Shown here: piece by piece, positions 5,527 to 13,576 of the stretch
Layout: the number at the start of each line of letters is the position of its first letter
Position numbering within the stretch: the first letter of the stretch is position 1
DNA from: Bacteroidaceae bacterium
Lineage (GTDB): Bacteria > Bacteroidota > Bacteroidia > Bacteroidales > Bacteroidaceae
Reading direction: 5' to 3'
DNA: 20,041 bases
Assembly (NCBI GenBank): GCA_017551845.1
Contig: JAFZKR010000047.1
Location: 1 to 20,041 of the forward strand
The notes under the pieces: generated by a model
The model's input: the letters and a program-made list of their open reading frames with translations, nothing else
Databases searched by the model: none
What the model was told of the DNA's origin: nothing
Made by a program: the position numbers and the translations under genes

Positions 5527-6285
5527 TCAACGGATAATCTCCAGAAGTTTTGTGCGGTTACTGCTGAAAGACAGCGTATTAATAGCTATAGTGTAGTCGT
5601 AACGGTCTATGCAGTTCTTATAAGCTTTGAGAAGGAAATCCATGCGTCCCTTGTCAAAATCGAATGTTTTGGCCATAGAGGCAATCTGACGTGCTGTGAA
5701 CTCGCCCCCGTTGAGAATCATTAAAGAGAGTTTCAGACGCATGGAATCAAAAGCCTCGTTCTTGAGCAAGCTTACAATCTCTTTCATGTCGTTGTTAGTG
5801 GCGCGATTGATGATGCGGTGATGGTTATCGGCCTCATTATTGTTGATGAAGTCCATAAGTTTCTCCTTACTTGTATTGAAATCCAGTGTTCTGAGCGTGA
5901 GGTAATAGTTGTGACGGTCAACGCAGTTGTCATAGGCCATCTTAAGGAAATCGAGCCTGTTGCTGTCAAAGCTGAAAGTCTCGGCTATAAGCGCTGCCTG
6001 ACGTGCGGTCACTGCTCCGTCTGTACGGAAAATCATCTCAGCCATACGCAGACGGTTCTTGTCGAATGGTTCGTTCTTGAAAGATTTGACAACATCATTG
6101 TTTATTATTCTGGGTGCATAATTGGGTACCGGTTTTACGTCAATATGACGGTCAGTAACAATAACCTTGCGCTCGGGTTCTCTATCCGGGTTGGCTCTGC
6201 GAACCACCCTTGACTGTGCATTTCCGTTTGTTGTGCAGAGCAGAAACATTGTAGCTGCCATGCCGATGATTGTTCCGCGTTTCAT
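5527..6285 (-). CDS. Exported protein with two DUF4476 repeats
   Basis: The 252-residue protein has a signal peptide ending ...NGNAQ at about residue 24. A basic, low-complexity linker (25-62) follows, then two copies of a helical repeat at about 64-149 and 165-252. The copies align through FDKNRLRMAEMI / FDSMRLKLSLMI, TARQ (93-96 and 197-200), FSFDSNRLDFLKMAYDNCVDR / FDFDKGRMDFLLKAYKNCIDR and a closing F..N/S...L..I segment. This is the pattern of DUF4476, a Bacteroidetes family of unknown function in exported proteins. Each copy has one conserved Cys (121 and 225) in the NC[VI]DR motif, so a disulfide or dimer contact is possible. It converges on the TlpA-like gene across a shared terminator. 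No promoter of the usual consensus was seen upstream. Confidence 0.8.
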   Translation of the reverse strand: MKRGTIIGMAATMFLLCTTNGNAQSRVVRRANPDREPERKVIVTDRHIDVKPVPNYAPRIINNDVVKSFKNEPFDKNRLRMAEMIFRTDGAVTARQAALIAETFSFDSNRLDFLKMAYDNCVDRHNYYLTLRTLDFNTSKEKLMDFINNNEADNHHRIINRATNNDMKEIVSLLKNEAFDSMRLKLSLMILNGGEFTARQIASMAKTFDFDKGRMDFLLKAYKNCIDRYDYTIAINTLSFSSNRTKLLEIIR

Positions 6286-6352
6286 AGTCGTAATCTTTTA
6301 AGTGGTTTCTATCCTTAAGATGTAAAAAAACAGAAATAGTTAAAACAAGAAA

Positions 6353-6389
6353 AGGACAACAATCAGCAAATCATGCCGATTGTTGTCCT
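6353..6389 (-). terminator. Terminator of the esterase operon
   Basis: AGGACAACAATC (6353-6364) is perfectly complementary to 6378-6389, with two more inner pairs. Read leftward, it is followed by a T-rich tract. It lies 27 bases after the stop of the CE15-like gene. Confidence 0.85.
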
Positions 6390-6416
6390 AACAGATTGAA
6401 TACTATTCTGATAAAT

Positions 6417-7781
6417 TTATCTGCTTACAACCTCACGTTCAAAGAAATCGAGGAAGTAGGGCCAGTTGGGGCCGGCTTCATGACCGCCGTGGTGCTGTCT
6501 GTAAGTGAGCCTGCCGTCCATAAGTCCGTTGTCCATACCTGGGAAGAGATCTGTTCCTACGCCTTTGTATCCCAACAGTTCATAGACAGGCGATGCCTTG
6601 GAGGCCGAAATGAACGAACCTACCACATCCTGCCACTTGTCACCGTCCCAACCGCCCGTGGAGATGAAACATGCACGAGGGGCGCACAGAGCTATCAACT
6701 CGTGTTGATCGACAGGTATGTCATTTTCAGTGAGCGGATCAGCGCCATATTTTATGAGATTGCCGCACACCCAGTGATACTCTTCGCTTGATACTATGTT
6801 ACCTATGCTTTCACCGCAGTCACGACGCCATCCGGCGGCACCGGCCTTGCCTGATGAAGCAATGAATCCTGCGGCAATGCGCTCTTCGAAGGCCATAGCC
6901 ACGAGTGAGGCTTTTCCATAGCGCGATACACCTTCTATGGCACATTTTGTAGCGTCAAAGGTCTTGTCGGTCTCAAAATAGTCAATGAGACGTGACAGTC
7001 CCCAGCCCCATGCACGGAGCGAACCCCAGTCGGTGGGCTGACGGAACTGACCCTTGTTGCAGAGTCCTATTATGCCGTTGGTCAGTCCCGAACCGGCATC
7101 GGCCTGAATGGAGGAGGGGTTGATTGATGCAGCTGCCCATCCGCGTTCAATCACCATCTGCTGCCAAGACTTCTGATTCCCGAAAGAGCGGGTAGGGTCA
7201 CCGCCTCCGAATCCGAACTCTATGATTACAGGCAGATTCTGTTTGCCGTTATCAGGATAGACCACATTGGCCTGAATCTCAACAGTAATGGCCGGATAAC
7301 TAGAGTTATCAACCACGCCTTTGAGATAGCGTACTGTCACCGGGGTGCCGTTAAAATCCTTATGTTCTTCGTTTGTTACCTCCCAAGTCACTGAGGGTAC
7401 ATTGTCAGGGATGCGGCCATAGACATTGTCCTCAAAAAGCTTGACTATTTCCGGACGACGAACTTTGTACCACATCTTGGCGTTCTTGACCCTTTTGCCG
7501 TTTTCTGTCCGAAGAGGATCGGGGTAGAAGGGATATGGATTGGCAATAAGTTCGTCATAATTGGGATGTTTGCTTTCGTCCTGACTGTTGGGCTGACGGC
7601 CTCCGCGTGTCCGCTCAACTCCCACCTTGGTCAGCATATCGGCGTAATCGGCTGCGGCAATCTTGCGAAGGCTGTCCTGATTGGCCCGGTTGCCGCCACC
7701 GAACATCATGAACTGGGCGTTGGCGCCAAAAGGAAAAAAGGCGACAATAGCCGCCATGATGAGTGTTCTTAAGGGTTTCAT
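6417..7781 (-). CDS. CE15-type (glucuronoyl esterase-like) exported hydrolase
   Basis: This is an alpha/beta hydrolase resembling bacterial carbohydrate esterase family 15, whose members cleave esters of 4-O-methyl-glucuronate joining xylan to lignin. The 454 residues begin with a signal peptide ending FGANAQ (about 23), followed by a glycine/methionine-rich stretch. Family marks are DWGSLRAWGWGLSRLIDYF (251-269), the nucleophile elbow GVSRYGK (284-290, Ser286; family norm GCSRxGK), SSGKAGAAGWRR with a later Glu324 (the stabilising-acid region), PVDQHELIALCAPR (356-369), and HHGGHEAGPNWPYFLDF (430-446), in which His434 is the probable catalytic His. The Val for Cys in the elbow is seen in some relatives. 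Its start is 6 bases after the OmpH-like gene, so the two are translated from one message. No sugar-transport or other polysaccharide genes are nearby. The true substrate is therefore open and may be another uronic ester. Confidence 0.85.
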   Translation of the reverse strand: MKPLRTLIMAAIVAFFPFGANAQFMMFGGGNRANQDSLRKIAAADYADMLTKVGVERTRGGRQPNSQDESKHPNYDELIANPYPFYPDPLRTENGKRVKNAKMWYKVRRPEIVKLFEDNVYGRIPDNVPSVTWEVTNEEHKDFNGTPVTVRYLKGVVDNSSYPAITVEIQANVVYPDNGKQNLPVIIEFGFGGGDPTRSFGNQKSWQQMVIERGWAAASINPSSIQADAGSGLTNGIIGLCNKGQFRQPTDWGSLRAWGWGLSRLIDYFETDKTFDATKCAIEGVSRYGKASLVAMAFEERIAAGFIASSGKAGAAGWRRDCGESIGNIVSSEEYHWVCGNLIKYGADPLTENDIPVDQHELIALCAPRACFISTGGWDGDKWQDVVGSFISASKASPVYELLGYKGVGTDLFPGMDNGLMDGRLTYRQHHGGHEAGPNWPYFLDFFEREVVSR

Positions 7782-7787
7782 GGGAAA

Positions 7788-8372
7788 TCAGTCTTTTGAT
7801 TCTGAATTATATGCAGCATTGAGCCCGTCCAAAATCTCGGCTGTTATATCCATGCTGTCATCGGCCAAAAGCAGGCTTGCCTTGTTGATGATAAGGTTGT
7901 AGCCGTGAGTCTTGTTGTATTCCCTTATGAACTTGTCAATGGTTTCAGTCACTTTCTGCATGTTCTGGTTATCCTCCAGAGCGAGTTCATTGTTGTATTT
8001 CTCAATCTTCTCTTCAAGAGCCTGCTGCTTCTTGGCGAGGCGGTTCTGCTCAGACTGTGCCCGCTCTGCCGATGAATAGACGTTGTTCTGAAGCTTCTTG
8101 TTGAAGTCCTCTACGTCTTTTTCAAATTTATTCCTCTCTTCGGCAAGCAGCAGACGGTAGTTTTCCGCCTTTTGCATCATCTGCTCGGAAAGGTCCTTCC
8201 AGAATTCGTAGTTGGCAAGCAGTGAGTCAACATTGACATAAGCTATCTTTAATCCTGATACTGCCACTTGAGGCTGGTCAGCTTGGGTAGCCGGGTTGTT
8301 TTCGGTCTGCTTGCAACTGTTGAAACTGATCAAAGCAGTTGCAGCGATTACAGCGAAGAAGATTTTTTTCAT
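7788..8372 (-). CDS. OmpH/Skp-family coiled-coil lipoprotein
   Basis: Skp-like proteins are periplasmic chaperones that hold unfolded outer-membrane proteins. This 194-residue protein begins with a signal ending FNS-Cys20, so it is lipid-anchored rather than free. A Gln/Pro linker leads to the family strand LKIAYVNVDSLLANYEFW (41-58). A long heptad-rich coiled coil follows (about 60-140, charged, with EKIEKYNNEL), then the closing strand segment HGYNLIINKASLLLADDSMDIT (family form ..YDLVI..) and a C-terminal helix. Length and domain order fit OmpH. The lipid anchor is common in Bacteroidales paralogues and may tie it to one membrane. It sits between a small membrane protein gene (48 bases upstream) and the esterase gene (6 bases downstream), which suggests a link to envelope or secreted-protein handling. 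Confidence 0.87.
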   Translation of the reverse strand: MKKIFFAVIAATALISFNSCKQTENNPATQADQPQVAVSGLKIAYVNVDSLLANYEFWKDLSEQMMQKAENYRLLLAEERNKFEKDVEDFNKKLQNNVYSSAERAQSEQNRLAKKQQALEEKIEKYNNELALEDNQNMQKVTETIDKFIREYNKTHGYNLIINKASLLLADDSMDITAEILDGLNAAYNSESKD

Positions 8373-8420
8373 TTTGCTATTTGGGTTAATGTTTGTTTGG
8401 GCTTATTTGTACTTGTCTTG

Positions 8421-8681
8421 TCATGCGGTAGCATTCCTTTCGTTCACAGCTGAGGGGTTTTCTATTCTTGCCTGGGCATCCTGTTCTTCAACACATCCGA
8501 TGCCGCGTTTCCTCATTGCAGGATTTCTTCCTACATGGATATTCGGGAATTTCCCGTTCTTTTTCAACAGTATGCTTACCGAAAGTAGAGCGACTGCCGC
8601 CAGCAGGAAAACAGATGCTATAAGAAACATATTCCACATACGGAGCGCGAAGTTAATCAACTTTGTTGATAAAATGTCCAT
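8421..8681 (-). CDS. Small inner-membrane protein of a conserved Bacteroidales type, unknown function
   Basis: The 86-residue protein has one strong transmembrane helix at about 15-39. A polar tail follows with FPNIHVGRNPAMRKRGIGC (45-63) and EEQDAQAR. I recall the phrase 'FPN.H.G.N..MRK.GI.C...QD' from uncharacterised Bacteroidales proteins, which supports a real gene rather than a chance frame. The helix and the loop KKNGKFP suggest that the N-terminus and the tail lie on opposite sides of the inner membrane. The single Cys63 after the basic cluster is conserved in that recollection. It lies 48 bases upstream of the OmpH-like gene in the same direction and may be the first gene of that operon. 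No consensus promoter was seen before it. The function is unknown. Confidence 0.7.
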   Translation of the reverse strand: MDILSTKLINFALRMWNMFLIASVFLLAAVALLSVSILLKKNGKFPNIHVGRNPAMRKRGIGCVEEQDAQARIENPSAVNERNATA

Positions 8682-8696
8682 TTTTTACTATTTTTG
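8666..8696 (+). promoter_or_regulatory. Promoter of pepD-fbp
   Basis: TTG (8666-8668), 20 bases, then TATTTTTG (8689-8696) is a full consensus match. It gives a leader of about 35 bases. It overlaps the 5' end of the divergent small membrane protein gene, so the two start regions are tightly packed. Confidence 0.75.
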
Positions 8697-8736
8697 AGGT
8701 CTGATGGATTTTTTAATAATAGAATAATTATTAATT

Positions 8737-10182
8737 ATGGATAAGATTGACTGGTCAAAGAGAGTGATGGATATCTTCTTGGATATATGCAAGATACCGC
8801 GTCCCTCGGGTAGAGAAGAGAAGATGGGTGACTTCCTTATGGGCTTTGCGGCTGCCCGTGGGTTGGCCGCTCGTAAGGATGATGTAGGTAATGTCCTGAT
8901 AAGTAAGCCTGCCACACCCGGCTTTGAGAACCGTCAGATTGTAATTCTCCAGGCGCATCAGGATATGGTGTGCGAGAAGGATGCCACTCTTGATCACGAT
9001 TTCATGAAGCAGCCTATAGAGACATACGTGGAGGACGGCTGGCTAAAGGCCCGTGGCACCACCTTGGGTGCCGATGACGGCATGGGAATAGCAATGGCTC
9101 TGGCGGTATTGGATAGCAGTGAGATAGAGCACGGCCCGGTAGAGTGTCTGTTTACCGTATCGGAAGAGACCGGGCTTACAGGAGCTACTAATCTCAAACC
9201 GGGCATGATGAACGGCAAGATGCTCATCAACCTGGACTCTGAGGACGAGGGAGAGATATTCATCGGCTGTGCCGGCGGAATCAACTCATCCGTGACATTT
9301 GATTATAAGCCGGAACCGGTTCCTGCGGGGTATATGTTTCTGCGCGTGGGTGTGGATAAGCTTCATGGCGGTCATTCCGGTGATGACATAGACAAGGGCT
9401 ATGCCAATGCCAACAAGATTCTGGCGCGTTTCCTCAATAAAGCCATTGACAAGTATGACTTGAGGCTATGTTCCATCAGCGGCGGTAACTTGCATAATGC
9501 CATACCACGCGACGCTGTGGCGGTTATTGCTATTCCGTTTGCCGACCGCGAAAGAATCCGGGTGGATTTCAACGTGTTTGCATCGGAGGTACAGGATGAA
9601 TATCACGTGACAGAAAAGGAGGCCAAGTTCTTTATGGAAACATCCGATGTCGTTGCAGAGTGCATTGAACCGGCTGTGGCACATAATATCATACGCTCTG
9701 TTTTTGCGGTGTTCAATGGCGTGTATGCCATGAGTATGGATGTGCCAGGGTTGGTGGAGACTTCGTCAAATCTTGCACGCATCCGCACTGAACAGGGTAA
9801 GGTTACTATGGTGGCAAGCCAGCGCAGTTCTGTGGAATCGGCCAAATATGCCGTTCAGGAGACTCTTGCCGCCTGCTTCCGGTTAGCTGGGGCAAAGGTG
9901 GAACGGAATGACGGCTATCCCGGCTGGGCTCCCAATCCCAAATCAGAGCTGCTGGATATTTCGGTGCGGACCTATAAGGAACTGTTCGGGCACGATCCAA
10001 AGGTCAAGGCCATCCATGCAGGACTGGAGTGCGGCTTGTTCCTTACCTCATATCCTGATCTGGACATGATATCGGTAGGACCTACGCTACGCGGCGTTCA
10101 TTCTCCGTCAGAACGTCTGGAACTGGCCACAGTCCCCATGGTGTTCGACCACCTGCTGGCCATCCTGCGCAATATCCCATGA
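8737..10182 (+). CDS. pepD: Aminoacyl-histidine dipeptidase (peptidase M20C)
   Basis: PepD is a cytosolic two-zinc dipeptidase that cleaves Xaa-His and other dipeptides. The 481 residues match the family length. The metal-binding series is complete: LQAHQDM with His74 and Asp76, GADDG with bridging Asp113, SEETG with catalytic Glu143 and ligand Glu144, NLDSED with Asp167, and RGVHSPSE with His455. The lid-domain motif LHGGHSG is present near residues 209-215. The start is an ATG with a preceding A/T-rich leader from a strong promoter. fbp follows 32 bases later in the same direction with no promoter or terminator seen between, so the two are probably co-transcribed. No signal peptide is present, consistent with an intracellular role in peptide catabolism. 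Confidence 0.95.
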   Translation: MDKIDWSKRVMDIFLDICKIPRPSGREEKMGDFLMGFAAARGLAARKDDVGNVLISKPATPGFENRQIVILQAHQDMVCEKDATLDHDFMKQPIETYVEDGWLKARGTTLGADDGMGIAMALAVLDSSEIEHGPVECLFTVSEETGLTGATNLKPGMMNGKMLINLDSEDEGEIFIGCAGGINSSVTFDYKPEPVPAGYMFLRVGVDKLHGGHSGDDIDKGYANANKILARFLNKAIDKYDLRLCSISGGNLHNAIPRDAVAVIAIPFADRERIRVDFNVFASEVQDEYHVTEKEAKFFMETSDVVAECIEPAVAHNIIRSVFAVFNGVYAMSMDVPGLVETSSNLARIRTEQGKVTMVASQRSSVESAKYAVQETLAACFRLAGAKVERNDGYPGWAPNPKSELLDISVRTYKELFGHDPKVKAIHAGLECGLFLTSYPDLDMISVGPTLRGVHSPSERLELATVPMVFDHLLAILRNIP

Positions 10183-10214
10183 TCTTGTCAGTATTCTGGT
10201 AAACATTATTGACA

Positions 10215-12173
10215 ATGGAGCGTAGTTTAGAATACTTGCAGCTGCTGGCCAAGAGCTTCCCCTCTATCGCGGCTGCATCGACCGAAATCATTAATCTTGA
10301 GGCCATACTGAACCTGCCCAAGGGAACTGAGCATTTTGTTACCGATATACACGGCGAGTACGATGCGTTTGACTACGTGCTGCGTTCGGCATCGGGCGTG
10401 ATACAGCAGAAGATTGAGGCCGTGTTCGGCGATGAGCTGAGTGTTGAAGAAAAACGCAGTCTGAGTGCTCTCATAAGCTATCCTGAGGCCAAACTCCGTG
10501 TACTCAAGGCCGGGAATGATAACCTTGACGAGTGGTACAAAGTGACTCTGATGCAGCTTATTGCAGTGCTCACCAGAGTCTCTTCGCGCTACACCCGCTC
10601 CAAGGTGCGCAAGGCTTTGCCCAAGGATTACGCGTACATAATTGAAGAGCTGATGCATGAGACACGCGGTACGTTCCTCTCCAAGCACAACTACATAAAG
10701 GCTATTGTCGATACCATAGTCTCCACTGGCCGCGCCAGCCATTTCATAACAGCCATTGCCGATGTCACCCGTAACCTGGTGATAGACCAGCTCCATATAA
10801 TCGGCGACATATATGACCGGGGACCCGGGGCTCACCGCATAATGGACATGCTCTGCAGTTACCGGGATTTCGATATCCAGTGGGGCAACCATGATGTCGT
10901 GTGGATGGGGGCAGCAAGCGGAAGCGCCGCTTGTGTGGCCAATGTGGTCCGGAACAGCCTCAAGTATTCCGATATGAGCACACTGGAGGACGGCTACGGC
11001 ATCAACCTGCTGCCGCTGGCCACATTCGCTATGGAGACTTACGCCGATGATGAATGCCTGCTGTTCAATCCCGTCAAGTCCGATGATACCCCGGCCGATG
11101 TGCCGCCAACCCGCCTTATGTCACAGATGCATAAGGCTATAGCCATCATCCAGTTCAAGATAGAGGCAGCCGTGATAGCGCGTCATCCGGAGTTCCGCAT
11201 GGAACATCGCAACCTGCTGGACAAGATGGACCTCAAGCGTGGGGTAGTCAGTATCGACGGCCATGAGTACAGGTTGCTCGATACCAACTTCCCCACAATC
11301 GACCCCAAGGATCCGTACCGGCTTACTCCGGCAGAACAGAATGTGATAGACCGTCTTGTCCACAGCTTTACCAACAGCAAGGCGTTGTCACGCCACATGG
11401 AGTGCCTGTTCGCACACGGGTCGCTCTATCTGGTCCACAACAACAACCTTCTCTATCACGGTAGCGTGCCGCTGAACGAGGACGGATCTTTTGCGTCGCT
11501 CATGATTCAGGGTGTGGAGTATAAAGGCCGGGAACTGTTTGACACGATAGAGAAACTGGTGCGCACCGCCTATTTCTCGACCGATAACGATGAATTCAAG
11601 GAATACGGCAAGGACCTTTTCTGGTATCTGTGGTGCGGACCTGTCTCGCCGCCCTTTGACAAGCAGCGAATGGCCACATTCGAGCGTTATTTTATAGCGG
11701 AGAAAGAGACTCATGAGGAAAAGAAAGGTAACTATTACCGCCTCAAGAACCGACGGGACATCTGCGAAATGATATTGGCAGAGTTCGGTATAACCGATAT
11801 GGAGCACGCCCACATCATAAACGGCCACATACCGGTCAAGGCGGCCAGCGGCGAGAGTCCCATCAAGGCCGATGGCCGGCTTCTGGTTATTGACGGCGGA
11901 TTCTCCAAGGTCTATCATGAGACAACCGGAATTGCCGGATACACCTTGATATATAACTCACACGGAATGCGTCTTGTCCGTCATCACCCGTTCGAGTCCA
12001 TCCAGCAGTCTGTGGCCGAAGGAATGGACGTGATTGCCGCAACACAGGTTGTTGAATATACCGACAAGCAGATTCTGGTGCGTGACACCGACAAGGGCAA
12101 GCGTCTGATGGCCCGGGTAGAGGACCTTCGCGCCCTCCTGCAGGCATACCGCACCGGCCTCATCCGCAACTGA
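10215..12173 (+). CDS. fbp: Fructose-1,6-bisphosphatase, class III
   Basis: This enzyme removes the 1-phosphate of fructose-1,6-bisphosphate, the committed gluconeogenic step. Class III is the form found in Firmicutes and Bacteroidetes and is unrelated to the E. coli Fbp fold. The ATG at 10215 gives 652 residues, close to family length; a TTG two codons upstream is less likely. The metallophosphatase motifs are clear: TDIHGEYDAF (43-52), GDIYDRGPG (197-205) and WGNHDVVWMG (223-232). These are followed by the family's long C-terminal half with NGHIPVKAASGESPIKADGR and IDGGFSK. It lies 32 bases behind pepD. The gap after it (12174-12339) carries an inverted repeat but no clear terminator. Confidence 0.97.
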   Translation: MERSLEYLQLLAKSFPSIAAASTEIINLEAILNLPKGTEHFVTDIHGEYDAFDYVLRSASGVIQQKIEAVFGDELSVEEKRSLSALISYPEAKLRVLKAGNDNLDEWYKVTLMQLIAVLTRVSSRYTRSKVRKALPKDYAYIIEELMHETRGTFLSKHNYIKAIVDTIVSTGRASHFITAIADVTRNLVIDQLHIIGDIYDRGPGAHRIMDMLCSYRDFDIQWGNHDVVWMGAASGSAACVANVVRNSLKYSDMSTLEDGYGINLLPLATFAMETYADDECLLFNPVKSDDTPADVPPTRLMSQMHKAIAIIQFKIEAAVIARHPEFRMEHRNLLDKMDLKRGVVSIDGHEYRLLDTNFPTIDPKDPYRLTPAEQNVIDRLVHSFTNSKALSRHMECLFAHGSLYLVHNNNLLYHGSVPLNEDGSFASLMIQGVEYKGRELFDTIEKLVRTAYFSTDNDEFKEYGKDLFWYLWCGPVSPPFDKQRMATFERYFIAEKETHEEKKGNYYRLKNRRDICEMILAEFGITDMEHAHIINGHIPVKAASGESPIKADGRLLVIDGGFSKVYHETTGIAGYTLIYNSHGMRLVRHHPFESIQQSVAEGMDVIAATQVVEYTDKQILVRDTDKGKRLMARVEDLRALLQAYRTGLIRN

Positions 12174-12205
12174 GCGGAACAGAATCCGGATCCTATACTT
12201 TCTGT

Positions 12206-12238
12206 CTATTTGGTATCTTTAACGGAAATGCCAAATAG
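12206..12238. repeat. Perfect 8-base inverted repeat after fbp
   Basis: CTATTTGG (12206-12213) and CCAAATAG (12231-12238) are exact inverses around 17 bases that include TATCTTTA. There is no T-run after it, so it is a poor terminator. It could be a protein-binding site or simply a weak hairpin. It lies about 50 bases upstream of the barrel-operon promoter. Confidence 0.4.
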
Positions 12239-12289
12239 TCAGTGCGTTCCATTTGTTTCCGCTTCACTGGAAAAAAAGCCTGAAAAAAC

Positions 12290-12320
12290 TTGTATTTTCA
12301 TTTGTCAAGCGATATATTTG
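12290..12320 (+). promoter_or_regulatory. Promoter of the barrel-lipoprotein operon
   Basis: TTG (12290-12292), exactly 20 bases, then TATATTTG (12313-12320) is a full consensus match. The expected start is near 12326, about 14 bases before the ATG at 12340. It probably drives all four genes to 14784, since no other promoter was seen in their 2-5 base gaps. Confidence 0.75.
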
Positions 12321-12339
12321 ATGCAAAAATCTCATTATT

Positions 12340-13026
12340 ATGTCCTTGCAAAGAAAACTCCTTACAATTGTCGCGCTCTTGACTATTATCCCCTATGGGA
12401 TGTTGGCGCAATGCCGACTGGAGATCAATGCCGGAATCTCCACTCCCGGAACTTATGCTTTTGCGGATTGGGCTTTTGATGAGGATCCAATCGATTCAAA
12501 GCATTTTCCTGACGGCAAACTCAGTAATCTGACCCAGGAGTCATACAATTGCACGCTGTATCCCAGTTTGTCGGTGGAGATGGCATGCAGGTTGTCAGAC
12601 TCCGGGACCGGCCTCAAGGGCAGGCTCTCGCTGGTTGGTATGGCTGGATTGCACATGGCCGATTATCAGCCATTGAGCATATTCAGTCCCGATGCCGACA
12701 TACAGAAGGCTGTCAAGGCCGATGTCCTGCTTGGCTTGAGATACAGGATAATCGAGACATCTCATCTGACAATGTACTCACAGGCTATGGCGGGAGTGGA
12801 TTTCAGGAACGGCTGCCAGTATTGGACCGTAACTGATGATGCGTCCCGTGACGGCCGGAACGAGTTTGTCTATCAGCTCACCTTTTTGGGATTCAGAGTC
12901 AAGCTGGGTCATAAGAGCAGCCATCTTGGGGTAATGACTGAGTTGGGTTATGGCTCAGAATATGTTTTGGGTAATCTTTTTGTATTACTTCCCGGTATCA
13001 GGGCAGGTTTCAGCTACAGATTCTGA
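12340..13026 (+). CDS. Small outer-membrane beta-barrel protein, copy 1
   Basis: The 228-residue protein has a signal peptide ending about MLAQ (24). After it come alternating hydrophobic strands and a closing GIRAGFSYRF, the aromatic C-terminal beta-signal used for outer-membrane insertion. It is a paralogue of the gene at 13577. Both share EI.AGISTPG, MAGL/YAGL, DVL.G.RY.I, MYSQAM/MYTQAM, QLT.LGFR.K and TELG.GS.Y. The size suggests an 8- to 10-strand barrel of the general OMP_b-brl type; no specific family was recognised. It overlaps nothing and is followed after 2 bases by a lipoprotein gene. The pair is repeated directly downstream, which implies that barrel and lipoprotein act together. 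The function is unknown. Confidence 0.75.
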   Translation: MSLQRKLLTIVALLTIIPYGMLAQCRLEINAGISTPGTYAFADWAFDEDPIDSKHFPDGKLSNLTQESYNCTLYPSLSVEMACRLSDSGTGLKGRLSLVGMAGLHMADYQPLSIFSPDADIQKAVKADVLLGLRYRIIETSHLTMYSQAMAGVDFRNGCQYWTVTDDASRDGRNEFVYQLTFLGFRVKLGHKSSHLGVMTELGYGSEYVLGNLFVLLPGIRAGFSYRF

Positions 13027-13028
13027 TT

Positions 13029-13574
13029 ATGAAAAAGATTGTAATATATTTCCAGATATCAGTCATTGCCATAGTGCAGATGGCAAGCTGCGAGGTTAGG
13101 GAATGGAATCCTGCCGATGAGTTGGGCGGAATGGCCGAATATTGGGCAATGCGTTATATTGATGATGCCTTGGATTATGCAGTTAACCCTCATGATACAT
13201 TAAGTACATACTACTCATACTCCAAATGGCCTGTCGCCATTACATCAAATCTGAATGATACACTGTCCATTGACTTTATCGTAGACGGCCGCATAGAAGA
13301 TGATTCGGTGGTGATATCATACAGATTGCTGCAGATAAAAGACTCCGTTGTGGTTACGGCTGACGGTTACAGATACTCAGACAGGCTCTGGGCGCATATG
13401 TATACCGTTGATGAAGGGATAATAAACTATGAAGGTACGTTCCGTGTTGACTTCTATGAGAAAGGCAAGACTACACCTTGGGCGTGGTCCGATGTCATAT
13501 ACAGCAGGTCTGACCGTTACGACCCTTATGACAGACGCCCGTATGTTAAAGAGACAAAGACAGGTTGGTATTGA
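13029..13574 (+). CDS. Small lipoprotein partner, copy 1
   Basis: The 181-residue protein has a lipoprotein signal ending QMAS-Cys21. The mature part contains the features shared with its paralogue at 14251: W near residue 26, GG/G..YWA or SWA near 33-40, DGYRY.D...AH..TVD.GII.Y.G....DFYE (about 115-148), PWAW, and the terminal GWY. The pattern suggests an all-beta domain. The residues after the lipid Cys (EVREWNP) cannot decide between periplasmic and surface placement. It starts 2 bases after the barrel gene and ends 2 bases before the next barrel gene, so translation is likely coupled. No known family was recognised. The role as a partner of the barrel is inferred from the duplicated pairing. 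Confidence 0.72.
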   Translation: MKKIVIYFQISVIAIVQMASCEVREWNPADELGGMAEYWAMRYIDDALDYAVNPHDTLSTYYSYSKWPVAITSNLNDTLSIDFIVDGRIEDDSVVISYRLLQIKDSVVVTADGYRYSDRLWAHMYTVDEGIINYEGTFRVDFYEKGKTTPWAWSDVIYSRSDRYDPYDRRPYVKETKTGWY

Positions 13575-13576
13575 AT

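Noticed and set aside
10209..10214. TTG start for fbp two codons upstream
   Set aside because: An ATG is available at 10215 and the extra two residues have no support.
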